16,906 nucleotides of DNA from Strigomonas culicis (Eukaryota > Euglenozoa > Kinetoplastea > Trypanosomatida > Trypanosomatidae). Location: assembly GCA_000482145.1 (NCBI GenBank), contig AUXH01000426.1, forward strand, positions 1 through 16,906, read 5' to 3'. Positions 6,265-13,752 of this stretch are shown one piece after another (position 1 is the first letter of the stretch; the number at the start of each line of letters is the position of its first letter). Both the position numbers and the translations under genes were made by a program. Below the pieces are notes generated by a model. It was given only the letters and a program-made list of their open reading frames with translations, did not search any database and was not told the DNA's origin.

Positions 6265-7875
6265 CTACTCGTTGCGGTTCATCAAGCTCTCGGACGCCGG
6301 CAGCGCGTACGTCCTGGGTGGACGGTTGTTATTATTGTTGGGACGCCTATTTTTACCTTGGTTGCGATTGTTGTTGTTGTTGTTTCCACGCTTCTGCTGC
6401 TGCTGCTCCTGGCGCTGGCGGCGCTCCAGCTGCTCCTGGCGCTGGCGGTGGTACTGCAGCGTCTGACGCTGCTCCCGCTGGATGTACTCAATCTTCTTGA
6501 GGAGCTTTACCTCCGCTCCGCCGAAGTTGGTGCACTGCACGACCTCGACATTGTCGTCCTCGATGATGCAGTCGAACTGCGAGCTTACCTTGTACTTGCC
6601 GGACATGAGGTCCGCGGACTCGCCATCGTGCACCAGCTGACGCGCGCGCATCTTCTGTGCGAAGAGGGGCGCGTAGCCGTCCTCCGTCTCGAGCAGGGCT
6701 TCTACCAGACTAATCTTTGTATTCTGGTAAACGCCGAAGTAGCCGCGGAGCTTGATGATGTCCTGCTGCTGCTGCACCGCGCGGCGGAACATGCGCGCCT
6801 GCAGCTCCTTGCCCTCCGTGCCCTTGACGGCGGAGGACGGCGCCACCACCGTGAGGAACTTGGGGCTGCAGCGGTCGAACACCTCGCGGAAGCGCTCCTC
6901 GTCACCCGACTTGAGCGACTCCTTGTCATCCTCGAAGGTGCCGTTGCGGAGGCGCGGCAGGTTCGTCGAGTAGTAGGCCACGTGCAGGCCGCCCAGCACG
7001 CGGGCGCACACGTCCATGTACGCGGCGTCCATCTGCACACGCTCGGAGAACTTCGCGCCGGAGTTCTGGTTCTTCGTGCGGGAGCACCTGTTGAAGCAGT
7101 TCGACGCGTCCTCGTAGCGGTGCAGCATCAGGTAGCAGAACCCTACGTAGTAAAAGAGCGAGATGCTAGCAGGGGCGACACGCTGCAGCACCTGGCGCCC
7201 GTTGCCGTAGATGTCGAGCGGCTTCAGCTCCGTCAGCGCGGCATAGTAGTCACCGAGCAGCACATGCAGCTTCGCCTTGGTGAGGATCGCGAAGAAGCCG
7301 GAAAGGAAGTTGGTGCTGTCCTGCTTCGTGAGCTCCTCCATCTCGGTGGGGCTTGCCAGCGTGCTGAGGATGCTCGTTCGCTCCATCACAGCGTCGAGCA
7401 TGCGAAACGTGTAGGCCACACTCCACTCCGTCGCCTCTGCGGGATGCTTCTGGTACACCACCGTCATCTGGTAGATAAACTCGTCGAAGAAGTCCCACAG
7501 GAGGGAGCTGGGCAGCTCCGCCGGGTAGCTGCTCAGGTACTTGAACAGCTCCACGAAGTTGCTCCACGACTGCTTCGCATCCTGCGCCTTCACCATGCGG
7601 TCCGTGAAGAGGTGCTTGGAGAAGAGGAACCCGTAGACGCGAATGGCGAACGGATTCACCAGGTGACTAGAGACCTCATTCAGACGGAGCGAAGGCCAAG
7701 ACCGAAACTGGCCGGGGCCGACAATGTAGTAGCTCTTCGTGAGAGAGTCAAACTGGTTCTCATAAAGGTTTTTCAGCGCCGACTTGTTCTCATTATCTAT
7801 GGCGCTATTGAGGTTCTTCAGAAATGTGTACACCTCATTGGGGATATCCGACTCAAGATCTGGGTTAGTCGCCAT
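6265..7875 (-). CDS. EIF3L: Eukaryotic translation initiation factor 3 subunit L
   Basis: A 536-residue PCI-type subunit of eIF3, the complex that brings mRNA and the 40S subunit together at translation initiation. Recognisable eIF3L segments include the N-terminal helices PNEVYTFLKNL (12-22), SWPSLRLNEVSSHLVNPFAIRVYGFL (59-84), and the TPR-like LFYYVGFCYLMLHRYEDAS at 240-258. The C-terminal PCI region ends in EDDNVEVVQCTNF. Length is slightly below human eIF3L (564). The last about 59 residues are low complexity: two copies of a QRQEQ-containing 9-residue unit, then runs of Asn mixed with Arg and Lys. An earlier in-frame ATG at 7926 lies upstream of the splice acceptor at 7902, so MATNPDLES at 7875 is taken as start. 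In Leishmania, to my memory, EF2 and eIF3L are also close neighbours on one chromosome. Confidence 0.95.
   Translation of the reverse strand: MATNPDLESDIPNEVYTFLKNLNSAIDNENKSALKNLYENQFDSLTKSYYIVGPGQFRSWPSLRLNEVSSHLVNPFAIRVYGFLFSKHLFTDRMVKAQDAKQSWSNFVELFKYLSSYPAELPSSLLWDFFDEFIYQMTVVYQKHPAEATEWSVAYTFRMLDAVMERTSILSTLASPTEMEELTKQDSTNFLSGFFAILTKAKLHVLLGDYYAALTELKPLDIYGNGRQVLQRVAPASISLFYYVGFCYLMLHRYEDASNCFNRCSRTKNQNSGAKFSERVQMDAAYMDVCARVLGGLHVAYYSTNLPRLRNGTFEDDKESLKSGDEERFREVFDRCSPKFLTVVAPSSAVKGTEGKELQARMFRRAVQQQQDIIKLRGYFGVYQNTKISLVEALLETEDGYAPLFAQKMRARQLVHDGESADLMSGKYKVSSQFDCIIEDDNVEVVQCTNFGGAEVKLLKKIEYIQREQRQTLQYHRQRQEQLERRQRQEQQQQKRGNNNNNNRNQGKNRRPNNNNNRPPRTYALPASESLMNRNE
6402..6448 (-). repeat. 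Short direct repeat in the eIF3L tail
   Basis: A 20-base unit at 6402-6421 recurs exactly at 6429-6448, a period of 27 bases. It encodes the repeated RQRQEQ motif of the Gln/Arg-rich tail. Confidence 0.8.
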
Positions 7876-7901
7876 TGTGCTTTTTCTTTCTCTTCGCTTT
7901 G

Positions 7902-7934
7902 CTTGTTGGAACGAAAAAATGATCAAAAAAAAAA
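7902..7934 (-). promoter_or_regulatory. Splice acceptor deciding the eIF3L start
   Basis: A T10 run on the coding strand (7934-7925) is followed by the first AG, CAACAAG, ending at 7902. It removes the ATG at 7926 and leaves a 26-nt 5'UTR. The tract is short, so the site is less certain than others here. Confidence 0.45.
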
Positions 7935-8115
7935 GCGATATATATGTAAACGTATATTAATATATACTTATTCACAAGGAAAGAGGAGGAAGGGGATAGA
8001 GGCATTAGTGAAGAAGAAAAAAAAACAGGAGAAAGAAACATGCGCCTATTGCACAAAGGCACGACGGTCGCTAACGGGAAGGAGAAGAAATGCAAAACAA
8101 AGTACGTTACGCATT

Positions 8116-8652
8116 TCAACCTTCTTTGAGAATGATGTATACACGGAAAAAGGAAAGCGGATAGGTCCGAAAAACATGTAGGTGAGGGTTTACTCGTCTC
8201 TTTACCATATAACGGAGCCCCTTGCAGTCGACGCGGTGTTGTGTAAAGTACTCGCGTCTCGTCGGTGTTCCTGTTGCAGACTGCGTGAGGGGAGTACTGC
8301 CTCGACGAACTCCTTCTACACCGTTATCCGTGCCAATCAGGGCTAGCTTGGGAGGTCCATCCCGCTGCACCACCATTGCCGATAGACGCTCAAGTCATCG
8401 AGCCACTGACGCGGGAAGGGGCCTCGGCGGCAGCAGCCCGCGAGGCGGGGGGGGGGGTGGAAGATTGCTGCAGCCCAGCTTTCGGGCGGTTGCTCCATGC
8501 CGCCTCCACCGCCGTTCGCCATGCGCTCAGGCCAGAGGTGGTGGGCCGCCCTCTCGCAAGGACGAGGACCGCTCGCGATGAGTGTGCCCTTTCCATTCAT
8601 GGGGAAATACCCAAATGGATTTCAAGGTACATGTCGCCCTTGTCCGCGGCAT
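8116..8652 (-). pseudogene. Unassigned GC-rich block: possible small or frameshifted gene
   Basis: The block has the base composition of coding DNA, and A/T-rich spacers of about 240 bp on each side fit the normal gene spacing. On the minus strand an ATG at 8652 (MPRTRATCTLKSIW...) sits 3-9 nt after AGs that end at 8662 and 8656, preceded by a T-rich tract; its frame stops after 41 codons. An 85-codon frame (8600-8343, ending MDLPS) and an 86-codon frame (8376-8116, starting MVVQRDGPPK) overlap it or follow on. None resembles a family I know. A G11 run at 8447-8457 could be a point of indel or sequencing error. The block could be a decayed gene, a gene split by assembly errors, one or two small proteins, or merely a GC-rich UTR. 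Confidence 0.3.
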
Positions 8653-8898
8653 CGCCTGTCGCTCAATGATGAAAAATGAAAGGAACAAATGTAGGAACAA
8701 TAACCGTAAAAAGCAGCGTGAGGCACTCTACGACGGGATGCAAAGAGAGAGTGGAGCAAGAAAGTTGTACGCACACACACACACATGTACCGGGGTTCAC
8801 ATCAAAGCCTGTAGAGGTATAACTACGGCGGCTCCCATCAGTTGGTGTGCATTGGCCATCAAATATAAATAGTACAAAAAGTGGGTATTGACTGCCGT

Positions 8899-10938
8899 TC
8901 ACGTCTTGTAAACAGATCGAATGGTTTTCAGTAAATGTACAACGGCTGAAAGATCTCCATTGAGAAGATGCTCGTCCAGCATCAGAAACTGAAAGGTCGC
9001 CTTCTTTTCGTTCTGAAGAAATCGCAAGCACTTCTTGATGCTGAACCGCCTCGCGGCGACACGGCTGCTCGGTTGCACGCAGTCTAGGGCGGGGCAGCGG
9101 CGCCGCTCCAGCGCACGGATAACGTGGGCCAACACCACGCCGTCGGAGAAGATGCGGCACGGCTCCCGCAGCTCCACTCGCGACCCCACCACAGTGAAGG
9201 TGTCATCCTCGGCGGCGTACACAAAGTCCTTGCCCAGCACGTCGCGCAGCCACTGCTGCAGCGCGGCCACCTCACGCGGAAGCGGGTGCATGGCGCCCGC
9301 CGCCGGCGGTGGCCCGGCGCTGCGGCACTCCTCATGTCGTGAGGAGGCGTCGCTGGGCGATGGCGCCGTCGGTCTAGTGACCCCAACCGCGTCTGTGACA
9401 CGCGTGAGGATCTGGAGGATGTACTCGCCACTGCCGCCTAGTATCTCGCGGATGGCCTCATCGAACATGCGGGGCGGAAAGGCAGACGGCGCAAGGCGGT
9501 TCAGTGCCTCCAGTGCCTTGCGAATATTGGCTGTGCACGCCTTGATGGTCCGCGGGTTGGACAGGAAGGCAAACGTCCTGTTGTTGAGACGCTGCGCGAG
9601 CAGGCACAGTGTCGTTCCGTTGGACAGAAAGGGGAAAACGGAGGGCGTGTACAAGGCCGCCGGCGCCTCCTGGCGGGGGACAAAGTGTGGGGGCGTGTGG
9701 GCCAAGTAGGGTGCGTGCAGCGCGTCGGCCACGAGGCAGTCGTCCGCCGGGAGCTGATACGTGTAGGGGTCGGGCAGCACCTGGCAGTCCGCCAGGAAGG
9801 CGCAGACTGCCTGCTCCCGCTGTCGCATCGCGGCGCTGCTGTAGCCTTCCTTTGCCGCGGCACTGTCCACGCTTGGCTGCCACAGCAGAAGCGGTGCTCC
9901 GGACGGCAGGTGATCCGGCGGGGGCATGTGGTTTGCAATGAGCTTCACGTACAGGCGGAGGAGAGCTGTGGGGCTGTTCGTGCCGAACACGCGCTGCGCA
10001 GAAACACCCAAAAGATCGCTTGGCTGAAGTGTGTTCGATTCAAGTTGTTTCAACAGTGCAAACGCGGCATCGTAGTTCTGCTGCACCGAGTCCACGCGTA
10101 GATTGTGCCGCACAGGGATCACGTCCTCTCTGTTCACGGCAGCGGAAACCCCCCTCTCCGTGGCGAGAATCAAGTAGGCCAACTGACACAGAGCCGTGCC
10201 GTTGTAAAGCGCGTCCGCGAACAGGGAGACCGCATTCGGCAGCAAGTGGCTCCTTCCTATGACATTGATCCGGCGAAGATAATCGCGCACAGCCGCCTCC
10301 ATCGTTGCATCTCCCTCCAGGCCTTCCTGCGTGCGCGCATGGCCCAACTGGTCTCGCACGCGGTGCTCGCTGTACGTGCTGGTGGCAGTGGTCAACTCAG
10401 GGTCCACATGCGGAGCGCGGCGCGGCTGTTGCGGTTCTGTGCTAGTAGACCCGCTGACCCTTTCCTTTGGCACCACTGTATTGGCCATCACATTCCTGCT
10501 GCGTGGCGCCGTCGTCACCGTCCTCTCCTTGCGTGTCAAGGAAGCGGAGCCGGGCCTCGGGCTGCCGCTCAGCTCGCCGGACAGCTCGCTGTGCGCTCGC
10601 TCCTCTCTTCCCTCCGCGCGCGGCAGCGGCTCCACCGAGACGGCGGGGCCCATCAGCGAGGGTACGAAGTAGAAGGCGGGCCGGGGCCCGCGCGCGAGAC
10701 CGGCTAACGCCAAATGATCGTTTAATGCAACGCAGCCCTTGATGTGGCGAGCTGCCTCGCGCCGCATGTGTCGCTCCGCCTGATCCTGTAGGTCGGGGGA
10801 GTCTCTATAAGACTTTAACTCAACCCTCAGCTGTTGCAGTAGCGATGCCGCCTCCTTGTAAATCGGAGCGGGCTCATCTTTTGTTCTTACAACCGGGCGC
10901 GCATCGATGACATCAATTTCTTCCGCCTTTGGAAGCAT
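8899..10938 (-). CDS. Protein with three calponin-homology-like domains
   Basis: A 679-residue protein with three diverged repeats that share the calponin-homology pattern. Repeat 1 is about 214-340 (LFADALYNGTALCQLAYLI; QNYDAAFALLKQL; ALLRLYVKLI). Repeat 2 is about 371-515 (VFPFLSNGTTLCLLAQRLN; ANIRKALEALNRL; EYILQILTRV). Repeat 3 is about 555-679 (CRIFSDGVVLAHVIRALE; FSIKKCLRFLQNE; AVVHLLKTIRSVY). CH domains bind actin, microtubules or signalling partners; here the target is unknown. Before them lie a helical stretch (28-66) and a Ser/Pro/Arg-rich, probably disordered linker (about 105-210). The open frame continues six codons further, to a TTG at 10956, but the first ATG is at 10938. It is also the first ATG after the splice acceptor at 11058, giving a 119-nt 5'UTR. 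There is no signal peptide. A cytoskeletal or flagellar role is plausible but inferred. Confidence 0.8.
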   Translation of the reverse strand: MLPKAEEIDVIDARPVVRTKDEPAPIYKEAASLLQQLRVELKSYRDSPDLQDQAERHMRREAARHIKGCVALNDHLALAGLARGPRPAFYFVPSLMGPAVSVEPLPRAEGREERAHSELSGELSGSPRPGSASLTRKERTVTTAPRSRNVMANTVVPKERVSGSTSTEPQQPRRAPHVDPELTTATSTYSEHRVRDQLGHARTQEGLEGDATMEAAVRDYLRRINVIGRSHLLPNAVSLFADALYNGTALCQLAYLILATERGVSAAVNREDVIPVRHNLRVDSVQQNYDAAFALLKQLESNTLQPSDLLGVSAQRVFGTNSPTALLRLYVKLIANHMPPPDHLPSGAPLLLWQPSVDSAAAKEGYSSAAMRQREQAVCAFLADCQVLPDPYTYQLPADDCLVADALHAPYLAHTPPHFVPRQEAPAALYTPSVFPFLSNGTTLCLLAQRLNNRTFAFLSNPRTIKACTANIRKALEALNRLAPSAFPPRMFDEAIREILGGSGEYILQILTRVTDAVGVTRPTAPSPSDASSRHEECRSAGPPPAAGAMHPLPREVAALQQWLRDVLGKDFVYAAEDDTFTVVGSRVELREPCRIFSDGVVLAHVIRALERRRCPALDCVQPSSRVAARRFSIKKCLRFLQNEKKATFQFLMLDEHLLNGDLSAVVHLLKTIRSVYKT

Positions 10939-11057
10939 CGTGCCGAGTGTAAGCAAAGAGTCTATGTTGTATGTATGTAAGCTAATAGCACAAGTAAAAG
11001 TGTTGTGCGTGTGAGTGTGGGTGTGGGTGTCCAGCTGCGGGGCGACTAAAAAAACAG

Positions 11058-11152
11058 CTGAAAGGGAGAAGTAAATAAGATAACACTCAAAGGTACAAAA
11101 AAAGAGGAAAAAAAAGTGAAGAGGGAAATTTAGAAGAAAGAGAGAGAGAGAG
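11058..11152 (-). promoter_or_regulatory. Pyrimidine tract and splice acceptor for the CH-like gene
   Basis: The coding strand has a long T/C tract (about 11152-11060) ending CTTTCAG, with the AG ending at 11058. No ATG occurs between it and the start at 10938. Confidence 0.6.
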
Positions 11153-11530
11153 GACTATGTTTCATTCCGAGTGAATGTGTACAATATTGATACATTTAAC
11201 AGTAATGGAATATATCAAACATATCAGTTAACATGGTATGCTCCTTTATGCACCTTACTGTGAGTGGTTGCCATCAAAAAAAAAACTGTTAAATTGTACT
11301 GCACGCGACGTAGGAGCACGAGGTTCTTCTCCTCTCAGCCTTCAAGGATCCCTGTCAGGACACGGAGTGGGAGTGGGTGAACTGCATTTTGAAAAGCAGG
11401 AAAGGGAAATACTTCCTTAGGGAACAAGAGGACCAAGAGATTAAGCACTCCTTCTCTGAAGTGCACATAACACGAACAAGGACGAATGATGCGCTGCATC
11501 CATTGCACCCCGTGTCTCCTTCGTCAAATC

Positions 11531-11568
11531 TTTTTTTTTTTTTCGTAGTCTCAAAAAAAAAAAAAAAA
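11531..11568. repeat. T-run / A-run inverted repeat
   Basis: Thirteen T (11531-11543) are followed by a 9-base spacer and sixteen A (11553-11568). Transcribed from either strand this could fold into an A-U hairpin of up to 13 pairs. It lies about 75 bases beyond the TFIIS-like stop codon, in the probable 3'UTR or cleavage region. Confidence 0.7.
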
Positions 11569-11641
11569 CGGAAGACTGACGGTTGGGCTGTGTTGTGACC
11601 GCCGCTCTTGGTCATCAACACGTGAACCCTAGTCTATTTCA

Positions 11642-12274
11642 TTACGAGTTCCTCTCAACAGCGGGCTTTTTCGCGCTGTCCCCATCGCCGCCTACGCGCG
11701 CTTTGGGTCCCTCCGCGTCTGAGCTCTCCTCCCTCCGCGCTGTGCGGCTCTCCTTTTGTTCGACAACAGCCACATCCTTCTCGTCATCGCCACTGCTCTC
11801 GCTGCTGTGGGAGCACTCGCAATAATTATCAAAATGATAATCGAAATGCGACCCGTTTTCCTCCGAGTCTAATCCAATTTCGTTCATGTTCAATCGGTCT
11901 TTTCGCACACAACCACATTTTCCGCACTGCAGCGAGAGCGCGTCGCGGTTCGTCTGCTCGCGCGCGCGCTTCCGCAGGAACTGCTCGCGCTTCTTTTTCT
12001 GCGTGGCGGACAGCATGTCCGCCGTATCCATCGCAGCCAGCTCGCGTGCGCTGATGGTGCCGTCGAGTCGGAGCTCTCGGTTCAGGTGCTTTACGTTGGC
12101 CAGCACCCCCATCGCTTCGTCTACAAACGCCTCGCTCCCCTTGATGCGCTCGTGCAGCGCCGCGACGACGTCGGTCGCGTACAGCTTGGCCGCCGGCTCG
12201 TCCGCCTTGAAGTCATCCATCCGCAGCAAGATGGTGGTGAGCGACAGGATCAGCCTGGCATCCCTCTGCGACAT
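11642..12274 (-). CDS. TFIIS-like protein (central domain plus atypical Cys cluster)
   Basis: A 210-residue protein. Residues about 27-108 resemble the TFIIS central domain that docks on RNA polymerase II: KLYATDVVAALHERI, then VLANVKHLNRELRLDGTISARELAAMDTADMLS, followed by a basic helix (TQKKKREQFLRKRAREQ). In TFIIS proteins the last part reads roughly N-L-R..v..G.i.p..la.M...EMAS. After it comes CGKCGC (117-122) and, 30 residues on, CEC (152-154), in the place of the C-terminal zinc ribbon (normally CxxC...CxxC). Between them lies an acidic DSEEN (136-140) where TFIIS has its catalytic Asp-Glu. The tail 156-210 is Ser/Glu/Lys-rich and disordered. It may be a diverged elongation factor without full cleavage-stimulating activity. 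The N-terminal LW/TFIIS-N domain is absent. Confidence 0.65.
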   Translation of the reverse strand: MSQRDARLILSLTTILLRMDDFKADEPAAKLYATDVVAALHERIKGSEAFVDEAMGVLANVKHLNRELRLDGTISARELAAMDTADMLSATQKKKREQFLRKRAREQTNRDALSLQCGKCGCVRKDRLNMNEIGLDSEENGSHFDYHFDNYCECSHSSESSGDDEKDVAVVEQKESRTARREESSDAEGPKARVGGDGDSAKKPAVERNS

Positions 12275-12310
12275 GATGAGGCAGTGTGTTCTATGGTGTG
12301 TGTGATCAGA

Positions 12311-12398
12311 CTAGAGCGTGCATGATTAGTGAGAAACAGGAAACATAAAAAGAGGGAGATGAGAAGAGAGAAAGTAGACATACACAAAAGGAAAAGGG
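12311..12398 (-). promoter_or_regulatory. Pyrimidine tract and splice acceptor for the TFIIS-like gene
   Basis: A T/C-rich tract on the coding strand (about 12398-12340) is followed by CTCTAG, with the AG ending at 12311. This gives a 36-nt 5'UTR that excludes an out-of-place ATG just upstream. Confidence 0.5.
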
Positions 12399-12514
12399 TA
12401 AGCCACGGTAAACAGTGCAGCTGAAAGGGCAGAGTCCAAAAAACGCTACTCGTCCAAGGAGAGGAAGGACAACAAAGAAAAAAAAAACTTGTGAAGCACA
12501 GACGGTTAAACAGG

Positions 12515-13396
12515 TCATGGGAAAAATGACGCCGAAACCCATGCGGCCAGCGCTACGAGGCCGATAAGAGAAACGATGTTGACGAAGTAGAAGGTCTCTT
12601 TTTGCGACCACGGACTGCCGAAGAAGTAGTAGGAGTAAGCCTCGTGAAAGTCCTCGAAGGCCTCGGGGTTCATCACCAGCTGCTCACGGGGGGGAAAGTG
12701 ATTCGGCACAGGGGCTTGGAAGGGCGTGCTCCACAGCTTCGTATCTCTAAACTCCTCTCGTCCCGCTATATAGCGCAGCGATGGGACAAAAGATGCATCG
12801 TGTTTGCGGTCGAAGAGAGCCTTCAAATCGCTCTTGTCGTACGCCACGGCGTGTGGGTGACCACGCATGCACGTGCGGCCCTCCGCTCGCGTCACCACCA
12901 GCTTCACCAACGGGTCCAGCTGCTCCAGGTCGGCGCAGCGCAGGCGATGGGAGAACACCTCAAAGATGAAGGGTGCGGCACCACCACCGCACACGTCACC
13001 CAGCAATCCGCACTTGATCAGTTCGTCCGCCACGTCGGACTGCCCATGGCGGTACGCCGCGGTGAGTGGGTGGTAGAGGTCGCCCCCATCACCGTTGGGC
13101 TCGCCGAGCGCGCGCCACAGCACACGCGTGAGGTGGGACAGCGGCTGCTCTCCATGCATCTCGGTGAGCAAGAAGAAAGGGAAGTACCGAGTCGTCTCCA
13201 GCTGTTTTCGCATGTGCGGACTCGCCCGCGCGAGCATCTGTTCCACGCCCTCGGCATCACCTGAATACACAGCCGACTTTAGGTTCCTTAGAAATGCATC
13301 GGGGGAGAGCAGCACATCAAACACGAGGAAGTGGCCAGCTAAAATGAAGAAGAGGAAGACACTCAAGAAGAACAAAAAATGGACAGGTGGGATCAT
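12515..13396 (-). CDS. Two-TM membrane protein with ankyrin-like segments
   Basis: A 293-residue protein I cannot name. A strongly hydrophobic N-terminal segment (about 7-30) is a signal anchor. A second one at about 269-293 (FYFVNIVSLIGLVALAAW...) is a C-terminal membrane segment, so the middle faces one compartment. Two helix pairs resemble ankyrin repeats: LKSAVYSGDAEGVEQMLARA near residues 39-58 and LTAAYRHGQSDVADELIKCGLLGD near 110-135. The rest is Pro/aromatic-rich, with a tyrosine cluster (EAYSYYFFG) before the last TM. The ATG at 13396 is the first after the acceptor near 13425. An ER or mitochondrial outer-membrane location is possible; nothing in the sequence decides it. The ankyrin call is tentative. 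Confidence 0.75.
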   Translation of the reverse strand: MIPPVHFLFFLSVFLFFILAGHFLVFDVLLSPDAFLRNLKSAVYSGDAEGVEQMLARASPHMRKQLETTRYFPFFLLTEMHGEQPLSHLTRVLWRALGEPNGDGGDLYHPLTAAYRHGQSDVADELIKCGLLGDVCGGGAAPFIFEVFSHRLRCADLEQLDPLVKLVVTRAEGRTCMRGHPHAVAYDKSDLKALFDRKHDASFVPSLRYIAGREEFRDTKLWSTPFQAPVPNHFPPREQLVMNPEAFEDFHEAYSYYFFGSPWSQKETFYFVNIVSLIGLVALAAWVSASFFP

Positions 13397-13421
13397 TAGC
13401 CCACACCACTAGTCAATATCA

Positions 13422-13508
13422 CTGCTTTCAGTGGAGCGACAAGCGAGAACAAAGTGCCAGAGAGGGAGAAGAGACAAGAAAAAGAGAGAGAGAGAGAGAG
13501 AGAAAGAG
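13422..13508 (-). promoter_or_regulatory. CT-rich tract and splice acceptor for the membrane-protein gene
   Basis: The coding strand has a long CT-rich tract, including (CT)10, at 13508-13450. AGs end at 13425 and 13422, about 25 nt before the ATG. Confidence 0.55.
13483..13502. repeat. (AG)10 microsatellite
   Basis: Twenty bases of perfect AG dinucleotide. On the coding strand it forms part of the pyrimidine tract before the membrane-protein gene. Confidence 0.85.
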
Positions 13509-13752
13509 AGATGTGAGCCAAATGAAGTGTGAGTGAAAGATTAAAAAAAAAATAGCCTATTTGATAGGAAGTGCTTAGAACAAAAAGGGAAAGGGGCGAA
13601 AAAGAAGTAGGAGAAGGTTTGGTTGGTGTTGTGAAAAAAGCGTAAGCGAAAAGAAAAGGTAAGCGTTTTGGTGTTGGCAGATATAAATAAGGAGCTTAAA
13701 AGGGAGGGAAGGGGAACATACAGAACAAATGTACTGTAATGTACAGTCCGGT

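Larger units (their letters stand above)
7876..8898. other. Largest intergenic interval (eIF3L / CH-like gene)
   Basis: At 1023 bp this is the longest gap. It has A/T-rich ends, like normal spacers, around a GC-rich centre (about 8200-8600) described separately. A CA repeat is at about 8771-8785. No RNA gene was recognised. Confidence 0.5.
10939..11641. other. Intergenic region CH-like gene / TFIIS-like gene
   Basis: A 703-bp spacer. It carries the trans-splicing signal near 11058-11152, a GT-rich stretch at about 11005-11030 (CA-rich in the mRNA), and a T13/A16 inverted pair at 11531-11568. Short open frames between 11238 and 11621 are low in coding character and match nothing I know. Confidence 0.5.
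13397..13752. other. Intergenic region membrane protein / Nudix gene
   Basis: A 356-bp spacer: the splicing signal near 13422-13508, an A9 run near 13543-13551, and purine-rich sequence (pyrimidine-rich on the coding strand) at 13575-13720. No gene seen. Confidence 0.5.

Noticed and set aside
6187..8181. A 664-codon open frame on the plus strand
   Set aside because: It is the antisense of eIF3L, rich in Leu/Val/Arg as expected for a reverse-complement shadow of GC3-rich coding DNA. Its ends run into low-complexity spacer, and eIF3L is clearly the real gene.
8343..8600. The 85-codon minus-strand frame as a confident stand-alone gene
   Set aside because: Codon composition is coding-like, but all three minus-strand frames are GC3-rich here, no family is recognisable, and its ATG is not the first after the likely acceptor. 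It is therefore kept only as part of the uncertain block.
10105..10707. A 200-codon plus-strand frame, plus several others at 9035-10742
   Set aside because: Shadows of the CH-like gene; Arg/Ala/Ser-rich composition with no motif.
11355..11621. An 88-codon minus-strand frame in the CH/TFIIS spacer
   Set aside because: Runs through the homopolymer pair (Phe and Lys runs), has no coding-like composition, and resembles no family.
12602..13264. A 220-codon plus-strand frame
   Set aside because: Antisense of the two-TM protein gene; no domain pattern and the opposite direction to every supported gene.
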